A stretch of DNA of 64,000 bases from Nocardia cyriacigeorgica GUH-2 (GCF_000284035.1 NC_016887.1:1364001-1428000); one strand, 5' to 3'; numbered from the stretch's first letter, positions 1 through 9,196 are shown. The notes: generated by a model not told the origin, from the letters alone. Translations and numbers: made by a program.

Positions 1-25
1 TAGCCCTTTCGCGGAATTTCTCAGA

Positions 26-48
26 CGCCGGGCCGAACGAACCCGGCG
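26..48 (-). terminator. Hairpin terminator after hypothetical gene
   Basis: A perfect 7-bp stem, CGCCGGG at 26-32 and CCCGGCG at 42-48, encloses a 9-nt loop just beyond the stop codon of the leftward gene that ends at 57. There is no T-tract, as is common for high-GC actinobacterial terminators. Terminator function is inferred from position and stem only. Confidence 0.45.
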
Positions 49-56
49 AAGGGGCC

Positions 57-839
57 TCAGAAGTCGAGGTCGGGGATGTCGATGTCCAGCACCGACTGAG
101 TCAGCGCATCGAGTTCGTTCATGGCCGCGCCGATATCGAGCGCTTCGAGTCCGTCGACCTCGGCGCGCAGTTCTTCGAGTTCGGCCAGCAGGGCGGCGGC
201 CTCGTCGGTGACGGGAGCGTCGCCGGCCGGTGGATCGCAGGGCTGCCACGAGATGGCCTCATGCCACCAGGAATCGTGACGAGCCCAGGACCAGGTGACC
301 TTGCGGGCGAGCCGGGCGTCATCGGTGAGCAGGCGGAAATGCTCGCCGGCAGTGTGGTGGGTCAGTTCCAGAATGTCGTCGGGCAACTGTCTGATATGGA
401 GCTGGGTGTCGCGATCATGGGCCAGCGTCAGCGCGGGGCCGTCGATATCGCGCGTGTTCGGGATCAGCAGATCCACCAACGGTTCGGTCACCGTAGGGAA
501 GCTGTGCGGTCCGGCTTTGACAGGAACGCGCGCGGCGGTGCGCGGATGATGCAGGCGGCGGGCGTCGACTTCGAACACGGCCAGATCGCGAGTCGCGGTC
601 AGCCGCAATGCGGTACACAACCCGGTGAGGTGATCGCCGGACTCGACCTCGAGCAACAACCCGCGTCCATCCGGCGGCCGCACGACCGACAGCGGCCCCG
701 CCTGCCGCCGCAACTGCGCGACGACGATCCCGACCACCGGCAGCGGCGCGGTGGGCTCCGAATGTTCCAGGATCGCCCGGTACTGCCCGAAAGCCTGTTC
801 CGGCGAACCTGTTCCGGCGGCGGGCAAAACGGCGAACAC
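57..839 (-). CDS. Hypothetical protein, about 260 aa
   Basis: I do not recognise this family. The reading frame stays open upstream of 839, but the GTG at 839 is the preferred start because the upstream extension is Arg/Ala-rich shadow-like sequence and the protein from VFAVLP onward has normal composition. The product is acidic and soluble, with no signal peptide or membrane span. The middle has a run of predicted strands and a Trp-rich patch (TWSWARHDSWWHEAISW, about residues 190-207). The last 50 residues are Glu/Leu/Asp-rich (LLAELEELRAEVDGLEAL) and look like a short coiled coil. It lies 68 bp downstream of the VIT-family gene on the same strand, so co-transcription is possible. No function is assigned. 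Confidence 0.7.
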   Translation of the reverse strand: MFAVLPAAGTGSPEQAFGQYRAILEHSEPTAPLPVVGIVVAQLRRQAGPLSVVRPPDGRGLLLEVESGDHLTGLCTALRLTATRDLAVFEVDARRLHHPRTAARVPVKAGPHSFPTVTEPLVDLLIPNTRDIDGPALTLAHDRDTQLHIRQLPDDILELTHHTAGEHFRLLTDDARLARKVTWSWARHDSWWHEAISWQPCDPPAGDAPVTDEAAALLAELEELRAEVDGLEALDIGAAMNELDALTQSVLDIDIPDLDF

Positions 840-907
840 TGAACTCACCCGCCCAGTACAGCACCGACCGGCCGCCCGCGCCCGCGCATGCCGCGGAAAT
901 CTGGATC

Positions 908-1642
908 TCAGAGCCCGGAAACGTCGGCGAGCTGCCCGATGCCATAGGTGATCGCCATCGCCAGCGCCCCGCCGACCACCACCCGCACCACCGCCCGGCC
1001 GCGACGGCTGCCGCCGAGCCGGGCGCTGATCGAACCGGTGAGCGCCAGCGCGACGACCACGGCCGCGAACGTCACCGGAATGCGGAGATCGTTGGGCGGC
1101 AGCAGTATTGCCAGAAGCGGCAGGAGCGCGCCGATGGTGAAGGCGACGGCGGAGGAAAACGCCGCATGCCACGGGTTGGTGAGTTCGCGGGGATTCAAAC
1201 CCAGTTCGGCTTCCGCGTGCGCGGTGAACGCGTCGTGCGCGGTGAGTTCCTCGGCCACCCGGCGCGCGGTGTCCGGTGTCAAGCCCTTGGCTCGATAGAT
1301 CGCGGTCAACTCGGCGAGTTCGGATTCCGGTTCGTCCCGCAATTCCCGGCGTTCCTTGGCCAGCAGTGCCCGCTCGGAATCGCGCTGGGTGCTCACCGAG
1401 ACGTATTCGCCGACCGCCATCGAGATCGCCCCCGCGGTCAATCCGGCGATCCCGGCGGTGGCGATCGTGCTGGTGGCGGTATTCGCGGCGGCGACACCGA
1501 CCACGAGGCCGGCCGTCGAGACGATGCCGTCGTTCGCGCCGAGGACGCCGGCCCGCAACCAGTTCAGCCGCGTCGCCAGGGTTTCGGTGTGCGGCTCGCC
1601 GGGGTGCTGTGCCGCGCCGTCGAGCTCGCTCGATGCGTCCAT
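908..1642 (-). CDS. VIT1/CCC1 family transporter
   Basis: This 244-residue membrane protein belongs to the VIT/CCC1 family (plant VIT1 and yeast Ccc1 move Fe2+ or Mn2+ into vacuoles; bacterial members are presumed metal exporters). The family signature is clear: WLRAGVLGANDGIVSTAGLVVGV in the first membrane segment (residues about 28-50), then a second segment with AGAISMAVGEYVSVS, a charged cytosolic stretch (SERALLAKERRELRDEPE) and three more hydrophobic helices in the C-terminal half. The ATG start at 1642 precedes the conserved core by 27 residues. It runs in the same direction as the AraC gene, whose stop lies 9 bp upstream. The metal cannot be told from the sequence. Confidence 0.9.
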   Translation of the reverse strand: MDASSELDGAAQHPGEPHTETLATRLNWLRAGVLGANDGIVSTAGLVVGVAAANTATSTIATAGIAGLTAGAISMAVGEYVSVSTQRDSERALLAKERRELRDEPESELAELTAIYRAKGLTPDTARRVAEELTAHDAFTAHAEAELGLNPRELTNPWHAAFSSAVAFTIGALLPLLAILLPPNDLRIPVTFAAVVVALALTGSISARLGGSRRGRAVVRVVVGGALAMAITYGIGQLADVSGL

Positions 1643-1651
1643 AGCCGCAGC

Positions 1652-2698
1652 CTATGTCAATGCGGTCGCCGGCACGGACGTCTGCTCACGGGCGAGCGCG
1701 GGGTCTTTGCGGATCGCGGTCGGTGGGTGCCCCCACCAGCGGCGACAGCAGCGGGTCAGGGTGGCCTGTTCGGTGAGGCCGACGAGGGAAGCGATCTGGC
1801 TCATCGCGATATCGGTGGTGGTGAGGTAGCGGCGGGTTTCGCTGCGGCGTACGTCGTCGAGGACGGCGGCGAAGGTGGTGCCTTCGGCGCTGAGGCGGCG
1901 TTGCAGCGTGCGCGGATGCATCGTCAACAGCCCGGCCACCACGCCGATTTCGGGTGGGGTGGTGCCGAGCAGCTGTTTGACGGCGGCGCGCACGGTCGGC
2001 ACCGCCGAGCTGCCGGTCGCCGCGGTCTGCTGGGCCAGGAATTCCATGGCCAGCCGGTGCAGGTTCTCGTCGCCGCCGCTGAGCTGACGCGCGGCGAGAC
2101 TGCTCGGCACCCGCAGCAGCGCGTCGCGGCGCCCGGCCCGCACCGGCGCGCCGAAGAACTCCTCGTACACCGACAGCGGTGCGGGCGGCCGGTACGGCAG
2201 CTCCACCGAACGCAGGCCGTAGCGGTCGCCGATCAACCGCTGGATGGTGCGGTGCACGAAGGCGAGCCCGAGATCGGTGCCCTGGATCGGGATCGCCGCC
2301 GCGGCCCGCACCCCGTAGCGCAAGGCCGCTACGCCGCGATCGCCGTACGGGTCGGGCTCGAGCACCAGGCTCAGCGAGCGGGCGTGCACGAACAGATACC
2401 GGGAACTGCATTCGAGCACGTCGGCCAGGGCGGGGGAGCTGCGGATGGCCAGCGCCAGCGGGCCGAGCATGGCCAGATCCTGCCGCGCCGACATGCGTAG
2501 CCCGAGGTCGGGGCAATCCAGCCGGTGCGCGGCCAGCTCGAGCACCGCCGACACCGCCTGGTCCGGGACCAGCATGTCGTCGGTGTCCAGGGCCGCCACC
2601 GGCAGCCCGCAGGCGATGGCGAACTCCTCGGCATCGCCGCCCAGCTCGGCGACCGTGGCCCGGAAACCACGCAGACCAGCGGAGCGAATCACCGACAT
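1652..2698 (-). CDS. AraC family transcriptional regulator
   Basis: The 348-residue product has the layout of OruR/ArgR-like AraC regulators: an N-terminal arabinose-binding-type ligand domain (about residues 15-200) and a C-terminal double helix-turn-helix (about 240-340) with MHPRTLQRRLSAEGTTFAAV and the second-helix region IASLVGLTEQATLTRCCRRWWG. The start at ATG 2698 (MSVIRSAG) is chosen because upstream in-frame codons cross into the promoter of the divergent monooxygenase at 2769. The 70-bp shared intergenic region suggests that it controls that gene, as is common for actinobacterial AraC/monooxygenase pairs. The ligand is unknown. Confidence 0.9.
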   Translation of the reverse strand: MSVIRSAGLRGFRATVAELGGDAEEFAIACGLPVAALDTDDMLVPDQAVSAVLELAAHRLDCPDLGLRMSARQDLAMLGPLALAIRSSPALADVLECSSRYLFVHARSLSLVLEPDPYGDRGVAALRYGVRAAAAIPIQGTDLGLAFVHRTIQRLIGDRYGLRSVELPYRPPAPLSVYEEFFGAPVRAGRRDALLRVPSSLAARQLSGGDENLHRLAMEFLAQQTAATGSSAVPTVRAAVKQLLGTTPPEIGVVAGLLTMHPRTLQRRLSAEGTTFAAVLDDVRRSETRRYLTTTDIAMSQIASLVGLTEQATLTRCCRRWWGHPPTAIRKDPALAREQTSVPATALT

Positions 2699-2715
2699 GT
2701 CGCCCAGAATCAAAT

Positions 2716-2736
2716 ACTTGTCGTGTGAAGTCAAGT
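2716..2736. promoter_or_regulatory. Inverted repeat between AraC and BVMO genes
   Basis: ACTTG at 2716-2720 and CAAGT at 2732-2736 form a 5-bp inverted repeat with an 11-bp spacer, inside the 70-bp divergent promoter region. It could be a regulator site, but arms this short are expected by chance fairly often. Confidence 0.25.
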
Positions 2737-2768
2737 GGCGGCCGCCGCCGACCCGCACACTGGACACC

Positions 2769-4280
2769 ATGACCGAGACCGTTGTTGCTCCGGAACACCT
2801 CGATGTGGTGATCGTCGGCGCCGGCCTGTCCGGCATCGGCGCCGCCTACCGGTTGCAGACCGAATGCCCCGGCAAGTCCTACGCCGTGCTCGAGGCCCGC
2901 GACGCCATGGGTGGAACCTGGGATCTGTTCCGCTACCCGGGCATCCGCTCCGATTCGGACATGTTCACTCTCGGCTACCCGTTCAAGCCGTGGCGCGATG
3001 CCAAGTCGATCGCCGACGGTCCCTCGATCCTGCGCTACATCACCGAGACCGCCGCCGAGAACGACATCGACCGCAAGATCCGCTATCGCACCAAGGTGCT
3101 CGGTGCGGAATGGTCCAGCGCGACCGCGCGCTGGACGCTCACCCTCGAGCACCGCGACGAGCACGGCGCCGTCGAACACCGCGAGCTGACCTGCGAGTTC
3201 CTCTACGCCTGTGCCGGCTACTACAACTACGACCACGGGCACGCGCCGGAATTCCCCGGCATCGACGATTTCACCGGCACCGTGGTGCACCCGCAGTTCT
3301 GGCCGGAGGACCTCGACTACACCGGCAAGCGCGTGGTCGTCATCGGCAGCGGCGCCACCGCGGTGACCCTGGTGCCGTCGATGGCCGAGCAGGCCGAACT
3401 GGTCACCATGCTGCAACGCTCACCCACCTGGATCAGCCCGGTACCCGGCCGCGACAAGGTGGCCGACCGGATCCGGGCCACGCTGCCGCCGAACCTCGCG
3501 CATCGACTGATCCGTACCAAGAACATCCTGTTCAACGTCGGTTTCTACCAGTACTGCCGCCGTCGTCCAGAAGCCGCCCGCAAACTGCTGACCGGCCTGA
3601 CCACCCGCATCCTGAAGGACGACAAGGCCGTCGCCGAACACTTCACGCCCAGCTACAACCCGTGGGATCAGCGGCTGTGCGCGGCGCCGGACGCCGACTT
3701 CTTCAAGGCCATCCGCAAGGGCAAGGCCGAGGTCGTCACCGACCGGATCGACACCTTCGTCCCCGAGGGCATCCGGCTCGAGTCGGGCCGCACCCTGCCT
3801 GCCGACATCGTCATCACCGCCACCGGGCTGCAACTGCTCGCCTTCGGCGGCATCACGCCGGTGGTGGACGGACGCCGGGTGGAGTTGTCCGAGCAGTTCG
3901 TCTGGCAGGGCGCGATGCTCACCGGCGTGCCGAACTTCGCCGTCTGCATCGGCTACACCAATGCCTCCTGGACCCTGCGCGCCGATCTGACCTCGCGGCT
4001 GGTCTGCAAGGTCATCAACCACATGGACCGCAACGGCTACGCGGCCGTCGAACCGCGCCCGGACGGCCGGCTCGACGAACGTCCGCTGCTGGATCTGGCA
4101 TCCGGCTACATCCAGCGCTCCATCGGCGACTTCCCGCGCCAGGGTGACCGGCATCCGTGGAAGGTGCGGCAGAACTATCTGCTCGACTCCGCCACCACGA
4201 TGCGCACCGATCTCGGCAAGACCCTCGCACCGACGCCGCGTTCGGCGGTGCGGACGCCCGTCGCGTCGTCCGCGCGCTGA
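2769..4280 (+). CDS. Flavin-containing Baeyer-Villiger-type monooxygenase
   Basis: The 503-residue flavoprotein has an FAD Rossmann motif near the N-terminus (VVIVGAGLSGIGAAYRL, residues about 11-27), the conserved MGGTWDLFRYPGIRSDSDM segment, the BVMO fingerprint FTGTVVHPQFWP (about 168-179, matching FxGxxxHxxxWP) and a second, NADPH-binding glycine motif (VVVIGSGATAV, about 187-197). Enzymes of this class use NADPH and O2 to insert oxygen into ketones or to oxidise hetero-atoms; the EthA/MymA subgroup in mycobacteria is closest by appearance. The ATG at 2769 lies directly before the FAD fold, and longer in-frame starts would run through the AraC gene. The physiological substrate is unknown. 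Confidence 0.92.
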   Translation: MTETVVAPEHLDVVIVGAGLSGIGAAYRLQTECPGKSYAVLEARDAMGGTWDLFRYPGIRSDSDMFTLGYPFKPWRDAKSIADGPSILRYITETAAENDIDRKIRYRTKVLGAEWSSATARWTLTLEHRDEHGAVEHRELTCEFLYACAGYYNYDHGHAPEFPGIDDFTGTVVHPQFWPEDLDYTGKRVVVIGSGATAVTLVPSMAEQAELVTMLQRSPTWISPVPGRDKVADRIRATLPPNLAHRLIRTKNILFNVGFYQYCRRRPEAARKLLTGLTTRILKDDKAVAEHFTPSYNPWDQRLCAAPDADFFKAIRKGKAEVVTDRIDTFVPEGIRLESGRTLPADIVITATGLQLLAFGGITPVVDGRRVELSEQFVWQGAMLTGVPNFAVCIGYTNASWTLRADLTSRLVCKVINHMDRNGYAAVEPRPDGRLDERPLLDLASGYIQRSIGDFPRQGDRHPWKVRQNYLLDSATTMRTDLGKTLAPTPRSAVRTPVASSAR

Positions 4281-4474
4281 TCCAGCTGCTGTCGTGCCGA
4301 TGAATTGCGGACCAGCGCACGGTAATTGAATCCGCAAGGATCCGGGCCGCAGCGCAGTTGTCGGTGGCCCGGGCTATCATTCGCTTGGTTCGTTCGGGGT
4401 GAACGGGCACACAGGCCGTGACGCGTTCGGCGCGGGCGGGGGCCGAATGCGATCGTCGAGGCAGAGGGGTATCG

Positions 4475-5284
4475 ATGGACAGGCCGGCGTGGGCGCCCGA
4501 GGGCGTGGATATGCAGCAGGCGAGCCCGGCGCGGATGTACGACGCCCTACTCGGCGGCTCGCACAACTTCGAGGTCGACCGGCGCGCGGCCGAGATGGGC
4601 ACCAAGCTGGTGCCCGACCTACCGCGGCTGGCCTTGAGCAACCGGGCATTCCTGCGCCGGGCGGTGCGCTATCTCGTCGAGGCCGGCGTCACCCAGTTCC
4701 TCGACATCGGCTCCGGCATCCCGACGGCCGGCAATGTGCACGAGATCGCCAGGGAACTCGATCCGAGCTGCCGGGTGCTCTACGTCGATATCGACCCGGT
4801 CGCCGTCGCGCATTCGCGCGCCATCCTCGGTGATACCGAGCAGGCCGCGGCCATCGAAGGTGATCTGCGCAAACCCGCCGATCTGCTGGCCGCCGTCCGT
4901 GCGACCGGCCTCATCGACTTCGACCGTCCCGTCGGGGTGCTGCTGGTGGCGGTGCTGCACCTGGTCGCCGATGTCGACGACCCGGCGGGCAAGGTCGCCG
5001 AACTACGCGCCGCCGTCCCGGCCGGCAGCTACGTCGCGATCTCGCATCTGACCTCGGCGCTACGGCCCGAAGACGCCGCCCAGCTGGGTGCCTCGGCGGC
5101 CAACGACAACCGGGTGGGTATCCACTTCCGCTCCCGCGAAGCCATCGAGGCTATGTTCGAAGGATGGGACCTGGTCGAGCCGGGTGTGGTGGAGCTGCCT
5201 GCCTGGCGGCCCGAATCCGAGCGCGATCAGCACGAGGCACCGGGCCGCTCGCTCGGTTTGGCGGGGCTCGCGCGCAAGGCCTGA
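4475..5284 (+). CDS. DUF574-type SAM-dependent methyltransferase
   Basis: The product (269 aa) belongs to the actinobacterial S-adenosyl methyltransferase family once called DUF574 (Pfam Methyltransf_19). Family hallmarks are an N-terminal SPARMYDALLGGSHNFEVDR segment, motif I LDIGSGIPT (about residues 73-81), the acidic ribose-binding loop LYVDIDPVAVAHS and ISHLTS in the last third. The ATG at 4475 follows the purine-rich GCAGAGGGG and removes an implausible Arg-rich extension. The family is greatly expanded in Nocardia and Streptomyces and its substrates are mostly unknown. The gene lies 30 bp ahead of the diguanylate cyclase and may share its transcript. Confidence 0.88.
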   Translation: MDRPAWAPEGVDMQQASPARMYDALLGGSHNFEVDRRAAEMGTKLVPDLPRLALSNRAFLRRAVRYLVEAGVTQFLDIGSGIPTAGNVHEIARELDPSCRVLYVDIDPVAVAHSRAILGDTEQAAAIEGDLRKPADLLAAVRATGLIDFDRPVGVLLVAVLHLVADVDDPAGKVAELRAAVPAGSYVAISHLTSALRPEDAAQLGASAANDNRVGIHFRSREAIEAMFEGWDLVEPGVVELPAWRPESERDQHEAPGRSLGLAGLARKA

Positions 5285-5314
5285 ACCAGGGCGGCAGGGG
5301 ATCGGGCAGGGGGT

Positions 5315-6592
5315 GTGAGCGTGGGTGCGGATGAGCTCGCGGTGGTGTGGGCCGATGCGCTCGACGGCGCGGTGGCGCCGACGCTCAACCGCGCCCGGAT
5401 CGAAGAACTACTGGCCGAACTGGCCGGCCGGCTGGTCGCCGCGCTGCGCGCGCAGGTCGAACCGCAGGCGATGTGCGACACGGCCGCGGCGCTCGTCGCG
5501 GCGAACTATCGCGATCCGCAGGTGGTCGGGCGCACCATCCCGGTGATCTTCGGCGCCATGGCCGAGCACGCGGCCCGGGATGCGGGCCTCGACCTGGACA
5601 CGGTGCGCGAGCGTGCCGTGCTGGTCGCGGCCGAATTCGCCACCGGCTTCACCGCCGCCTTGCGCTCGGCCGCCCTGACCGAACAGGAAGCCACCCTGGC
5701 CGCGGCGCTCGGCGCCGCGCAGACGGCCGAATCCCGGCGGGAGCTGTCCGAGGCGCGCTTCGCGGCAGTATTCGCCGGGGCCTCGGTGGGCATCGGCACC
5801 GTAGACATCAACGGCCGGGTGCTGGATGTGAACGCGGCGCTCGCCGAGATGCTGGGACTGTCGGCGGAATCCATGCCGGGGCGTCCGGTGGCCGAGCTGG
5901 TGGGCGAGGCCAATATCGGGCAGGCCTACGCGCAGATGAAACAACTGCTGGCCGGCACCATCGACCGGTTCCGGTTGGAAACCGATCACCTGCGCAGCGA
6001 CGGCACCATCGCGTGCCTTGACCTGTCGATGTCGGCGGTGCGCGATCACACCGGGCAGGTGCGCTTCCTGATCGGGGTCGCGGTCGACGTCACCGATCGC
6101 AAGATGCTCGCCGATCAACTCTGGTACGACGCCAACCACGACGGGCTCACCGGCCTGCCCAATCGCGGCCTGTTCTTCGACCGGCTCGCCTGCGCCACCC
6201 CGCCGGTCGGGGTCTGCTATCTGGACCTGGACGGGTTCAAGGAGGTCAACGACGAATGGGGGCACACCGTCGGCGACCAGGTGTTGCGCGTTGTCGGCGA
6301 ACGCCTCCAGGAGGGAGTGGCGGCGGTCGGGGGGCTCGCGGCGCGGATCGGTGGCGACGAGTTCATCGTCATGGTGGAGCAGTGCACCGGCGAAGATCAG
6401 CTCACCGCATTGCGGGTGGATCTGCTGGCCGCGTTGACGCGCCCGATGATGATCGGCGACCGGCCCATCACCATCGGCGCCAGCATCGGCACCGTCTACC
6501 TCGAGGAACCGCCCGAGGCCGTGGACGAAACCATGCACGCGGCCGACACCGCCATGTACCGGAACAAGCCGTCACGCTCGCGCGCGCAGTAG
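5315..6592 (+). CDS. PAS-GGDEF diguanylate cyclase
   Basis: The 425-residue protein has an N-terminal helical region (1-150) ending in a likely coiled coil, a PAS sensor domain (about 152-265, AVFAGASVGIGTVDINGRVLDVN) and a GGDEF domain (about 270-425) with DGLTGLPNR and an intact GGDEF active site at residues 346-350. It should make cyclic di-GMP from two GTP. No RxxD inhibitory site is present upstream of GGDEF, so product feedback is probably absent. No membrane span and no EAL domain are seen. The GTG start at 5315 follows a GGGCAGGGGG Shine-Dalgarno-like tract. Its stop is only 2 bp from the stop of the convergent gene at 6595. Confidence 0.92.
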   Translation: MSVGADELAVVWADALDGAVAPTLNRARIEELLAELAGRLVAALRAQVEPQAMCDTAAALVAANYRDPQVVGRTIPVIFGAMAEHAARDAGLDLDTVRERAVLVAAEFATGFTAALRSAALTEQEATLAAALGAAQTAESRRELSEARFAAVFAGASVGIGTVDINGRVLDVNAALAEMLGLSAESMPGRPVAELVGEANIGQAYAQMKQLLAGTIDRFRLETDHLRSDGTIACLDLSMSAVRDHTGQVRFLIGVAVDVTDRKMLADQLWYDANHDGLTGLPNRGLFFDRLACATPPVGVCYLDLDGFKEVNDEWGHTVGDQVLRVVGERLQEGVAAVGGLAARIGGDEFIVMVEQCTGEDQLTALRVDLLAALTRPMMIGDRPITIGASIGTVYLEEPPEAVDETMHAADTAMYRNKPSRSRAQ

Positions 6593-6594
6593 GT

Positions 6595-7296
6595 TCACGG
6601 CACGGTGTGCACGTAGAGCAGGCCGATCGTGGCCAGCGTCATCGCGGGCGTCAGCAGCCAGGTCTCGATCTTGTTGCCCGTGCGCGAGATGAGTGGGATT
6701 CCGATCCGGGTGCCCAGTGGCCACAACAGCGGACAGCCCTTGTCGGTGAGACAGTCACCGAGCACGTGGATCAGCGCGCCGAGACCGATCGCGAACGGTA
6801 ACCACGGCGGAACATCGGGCAGCCAGCGCACCATGAGCAGAGTCCCGCCACCGGCCAGGAGTACGCATGGCCCATAGGCTTTGAGCGAATCACCGGACGG
6901 GCACAGATGCAGGGCGCGTGCGCCGAGCGCCAGCATGAAGAAGATCAACCCGAAGGTGAAGTATTTGCCCCACACCTGCTGCCCGGCCCAGGTGCCCCAG
7001 CCCGCCAGCAGCACGAACAAGAAACTGTGCGTGCCGTGCCGGTGCCCACCCGACACCACGGAAACGCCCTGGGAGAGCAGGTGACTCACCGGCCCGAGCG
7101 AATGCGAGATGGTGCCCTTCGGATGGTCGATATCGGGCAGCAGCGCCGCACCCGCGGTGATGATCGTGCCGAGCACCAGCTCCATCGCACTCACCCGCAC
7201 CGGACCCTGCACCAACTCCAGGACGGTGACCGGCGCCATGGTCGCAGTAGCCGCGAAGGCCAGTGCCCCGCTGGTGGCATGCGAGTGCCCGAGCAT
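6595..7296 (-). CDS. YdjM-like metal-dependent hydrolase (DUF457)
   Basis: The 233-residue integral membrane protein is of the YdjM/DUF457 family (LexA-controlled inner-membrane proteins annotated as metal-dependent hydrolases). Visible features are the N-terminal HSHATSGAL, the LLPDIDHPKGTISH motif (about residues 51-64) with candidate metal-binding Asp and His, GGHRHGTHSFLF, and the later HVLGDCLTDKGCPLLWP, all between hydrophobic helices. The biochemical function of the family is not firmly known. It faces the GGDEF gene tail to tail. Confidence 0.85.
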   Translation of the reverse strand: MLGHSHATSGALAFAATATMAPVTVLELVQGPVRVSAMELVLGTIITAGAALLPDIDHPKGTISHSLGPVSHLLSQGVSVVSGGHRHGTHSFLFVLLAGWGTWAGQQVWGKYFTFGLIFFMLALGARALHLCPSGDSLKAYGPCVLLAGGGTLLMVRWLPDVPPWLPFAIGLGALIHVLGDCLTDKGCPLLWPLGTRIGIPLISRTGNKIETWLLTPAMTLATIGLLYVHTVP

Positions 7297-7575
7297 TCTG
7301 TGCTGTTCCCCCCAACCGGTGGACCGTCATGTGCCCGAACAACTTAACAACAGCCACCGACAACTCGGTTTCCGCTCGTCTACCTGCGGTTGCTGCTCGA
7401 TACGAGGATCTATGGTGCGTGGTCGAGGCAGGAAACGCCCGGCGGAAACGGACTCGCCGTAACGACGGTGCGAGCGAATCCGGAACCGCCCGAAGCCTGT
7501 TCCGTCCGATCTTCTTCGGGCATGCTGATGGCAGCTGATCGCGCTGCGCGATCGGAGATCAGGGGGATGCGGGGG

Positions 7576-8220
7576 ATGGAAGAACAACGGCCATGGCTCA
7601 CGCCGATCCCACGCTACGAACCGCCGGCTTATCCGTACGTGCCGGACAGGTCGTATGTCTTGGGGCGTGGTGGGGCCGATGCTGTCGTGTCGAAGGCAAG
7701 GGCCGGAGCGCAGGCCTCGCATGCGCGAGCTCGGACGGTTGAGGGCGGGACGTCCGTGGAGTCCTTGGTGCACGGGCCCAGCAGCTCATGTTCTGCGCGC
7801 CTGGATCTGCGAAACTCAGCGGCCGCACGCACCGCTCCCGCAGGTGTGCGTCGGGCGGTGCGTCGCGCGTGCTCCTCGCGTGCCGATACCGACGATCACC
7901 GGCGGGCGCGCGAATTCGCCTGGCAGATGGTGCGGATCGTGTTGGAGGTCGTCGATGGCCGGCGGCCGGTCGCGCAGCTCGCCGCACGCGCCGATCCGGT
8001 CGTCGTCGCGGTCGTGCGGACGCTGCGCGCTGCCGACTCCGCGCCCGGCCGTTCGCTCGGCGCCGGGGTTCCGTCGCGGTTGCGGGTCATGATGGTCGAC
8101 GGCCGCGCGGCCGAGTTCTGTGCGACCTACACGCGCGGCGATCAGACCTTCGCGATGGCGGGCCGCCTCGTCCGCGATCGCCGGAGCGGCTGGCGGGTGC
8201 AGGTCTTGCGATTGCTGTGA
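7576..8220 (+). CDS. Rv3235-like (DUF6459) family protein
   Basis: The C-terminal 110 residues match the actinobacterial Rv3235 family: ARRAREFAWQMVRIVLEVVDGRRPVAQL-like helix, then DPVVVAVVRTLR and a final small beta domain (AEFCATYTRGDQTFAMAGRL... WRVQVLRLL). The N-terminal half is Pro/Arg-rich and probably disordered. The ATG at 7576 is preferred because AGGGGGA lies 8 bp upstream; an ATG at 7567 is in frame too. A 7-bp stem with a CTG loop at 7537-7553 lies in the leader. Members usually sit near secA in mycobacteria; here the gene stands alone. The function is unknown. Confidence 0.75.
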   Translation: MEEQRPWLTPIPRYEPPAYPYVPDRSYVLGRGGADAVVSKARAGAQASHARARTVEGGTSVESLVHGPSSSCSARLDLRNSAAARTAPAGVRRAVRRACSSRADTDDHRRAREFAWQMVRIVLEVVDGRRPVAQLAARADPVVVAVVRTLRAADSAPGRSLGAGVPSRLRVMMVDGRAAEFCATYTRGDQTFAMAGRLVRDRRSGWRVQVLRLL

Positions 8221-8344
8221 GAGTGGTCATCGGCGCTGCCGGGAGCGCTTTCGCGGCACCGACACATCCGATACATTCCTGAATCGAACGGCGCGTGATG
8301 CGCAATCGGCCGGTGTGTCCCGGCGAACGAGGATCGAGGCGAGC

Positions 8345-9148
8345 ATGACGAAGACCGCAGTGGTGACCGGCGCATCGTCGGGTATCGGACGCGCGACGGC
8401 GAAGTTGCTGGCCGAGCGCGGCTACCGGGTGATCGGCACCAGCCGCAACCCCGCAACCATCGCCGAGGAGGCCCGGATCGCGGGTGTGGAGTACCGGGCG
8501 TTGGATCTGACCGATCCCGACTCGATCGAAGCGTTCGGCGCCGAGCTCGGCCCCGTCGACGTGCTGGTGAACAATGCGGGGGAGAGCCAGTCCGGCCCGA
8601 TCGAAGAACTGCCAAGGGACGCGATCGAGCGCCTGTTCCAGGTCAACGTCTTCGGCCAGGTCCGGCTGGCCCAGCTGGTGCTGCCGGGCATGCGGTCGCG
8701 CGGGTACGGGCGCATCGTCATGGTGGGGTCGATGCTGGCGAGTTTCCCGCTCGCCTACCGCTCCTCGTACGTGGCGGCCAAGGCGGCGATCAAGGGTTTC
8801 GCCGACGCGGCCCGGCTGGAAACCTCCCCGTTCGGCGTCTGGATCACCACCGTCGAGCCGGGCTCGATCAGCACCGGCATCGGCGAACGCCGCACCAAAT
8901 ACATCGCCGACGATTCGCCCTACCTGGCCGACTTCCACACCATGATCGACCGCCTCGACCGCAATGAACGCGCCGGCATCCCACCGGAACAGGTGGCGGC
9001 CCTGATCCAGCGCGCCATCGAAGCCGACAAGCCGAAGCCTCTCTACGCCACCGGAAGCCGAGCCCCGCTCGTCTTCACCCTCCGCCGCCTGCTGCCCGCC
9101 ACACTGATCGAGAAGACCGTCGCCCGCGCCCACGGCCTGCGCCGCTGA
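8345..9148 (+). CDS. SDR family oxidoreductase
   Basis: This is a classical short-chain dehydrogenase of 267 residues. It shows the NAD(P) motif TGASSGIGRA (about 8-17), DLTDP for the adenine pocket, the NNAG motif, a catalytic Ser in MVGSMLASF, and the YxxxK motif in SSYVAAKAA (Tyr near 141). An Arg-rich turn after the first strand (GTSRNP) favours NADP(H). The C-terminal extension (residues 200-267) with LVFTLRRLLPATLIEKTV resembles lipid-linked SDRs, but the substrate cannot be named. The gene has its own 125-bp upstream region and converges on the MFS gene. Confidence 0.9.
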   Translation: MTKTAVVTGASSGIGRATAKLLAERGYRVIGTSRNPATIAEEARIAGVEYRALDLTDPDSIEAFGAELGPVDVLVNNAGESQSGPIEELPRDAIERLFQVNVFGQVRLAQLVLPGMRSRGYGRIVMVGSMLASFPLAYRSSYVAAKAAIKGFADAARLETSPFGVWITTVEPGSISTGIGERRTKYIADDSPYLADFHTMIDRLDRNERAGIPPEQVAALIQRAIEADKPKPLYATGSRAPLVFTLRRLLPATLIEKTVARAHGLRR

Positions 9149-9160
9149 TTCCGCGGCCCG

Positions 9161-9196
9161 GCCGGTCCAGCGCTGCCATGGTCCGCGGGGACCGGC
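9161..9196. terminator. Possible bidirectional terminator
   Basis: GCCGGTCC at 9161-9168 pairs with GGACCGGC at 9189-9196 across a 20-nt loop in the 66-bp gap between two convergent genes. The loop is long and there is no T-tract, so the call rests mainly on location. Confidence 0.4.

Noticed and set aside
1166..2500. A 444-codon plus-strand frame
   Set aside because: It overlaps the VIT and AraC genes, both of which have clear family motifs on the other strand.
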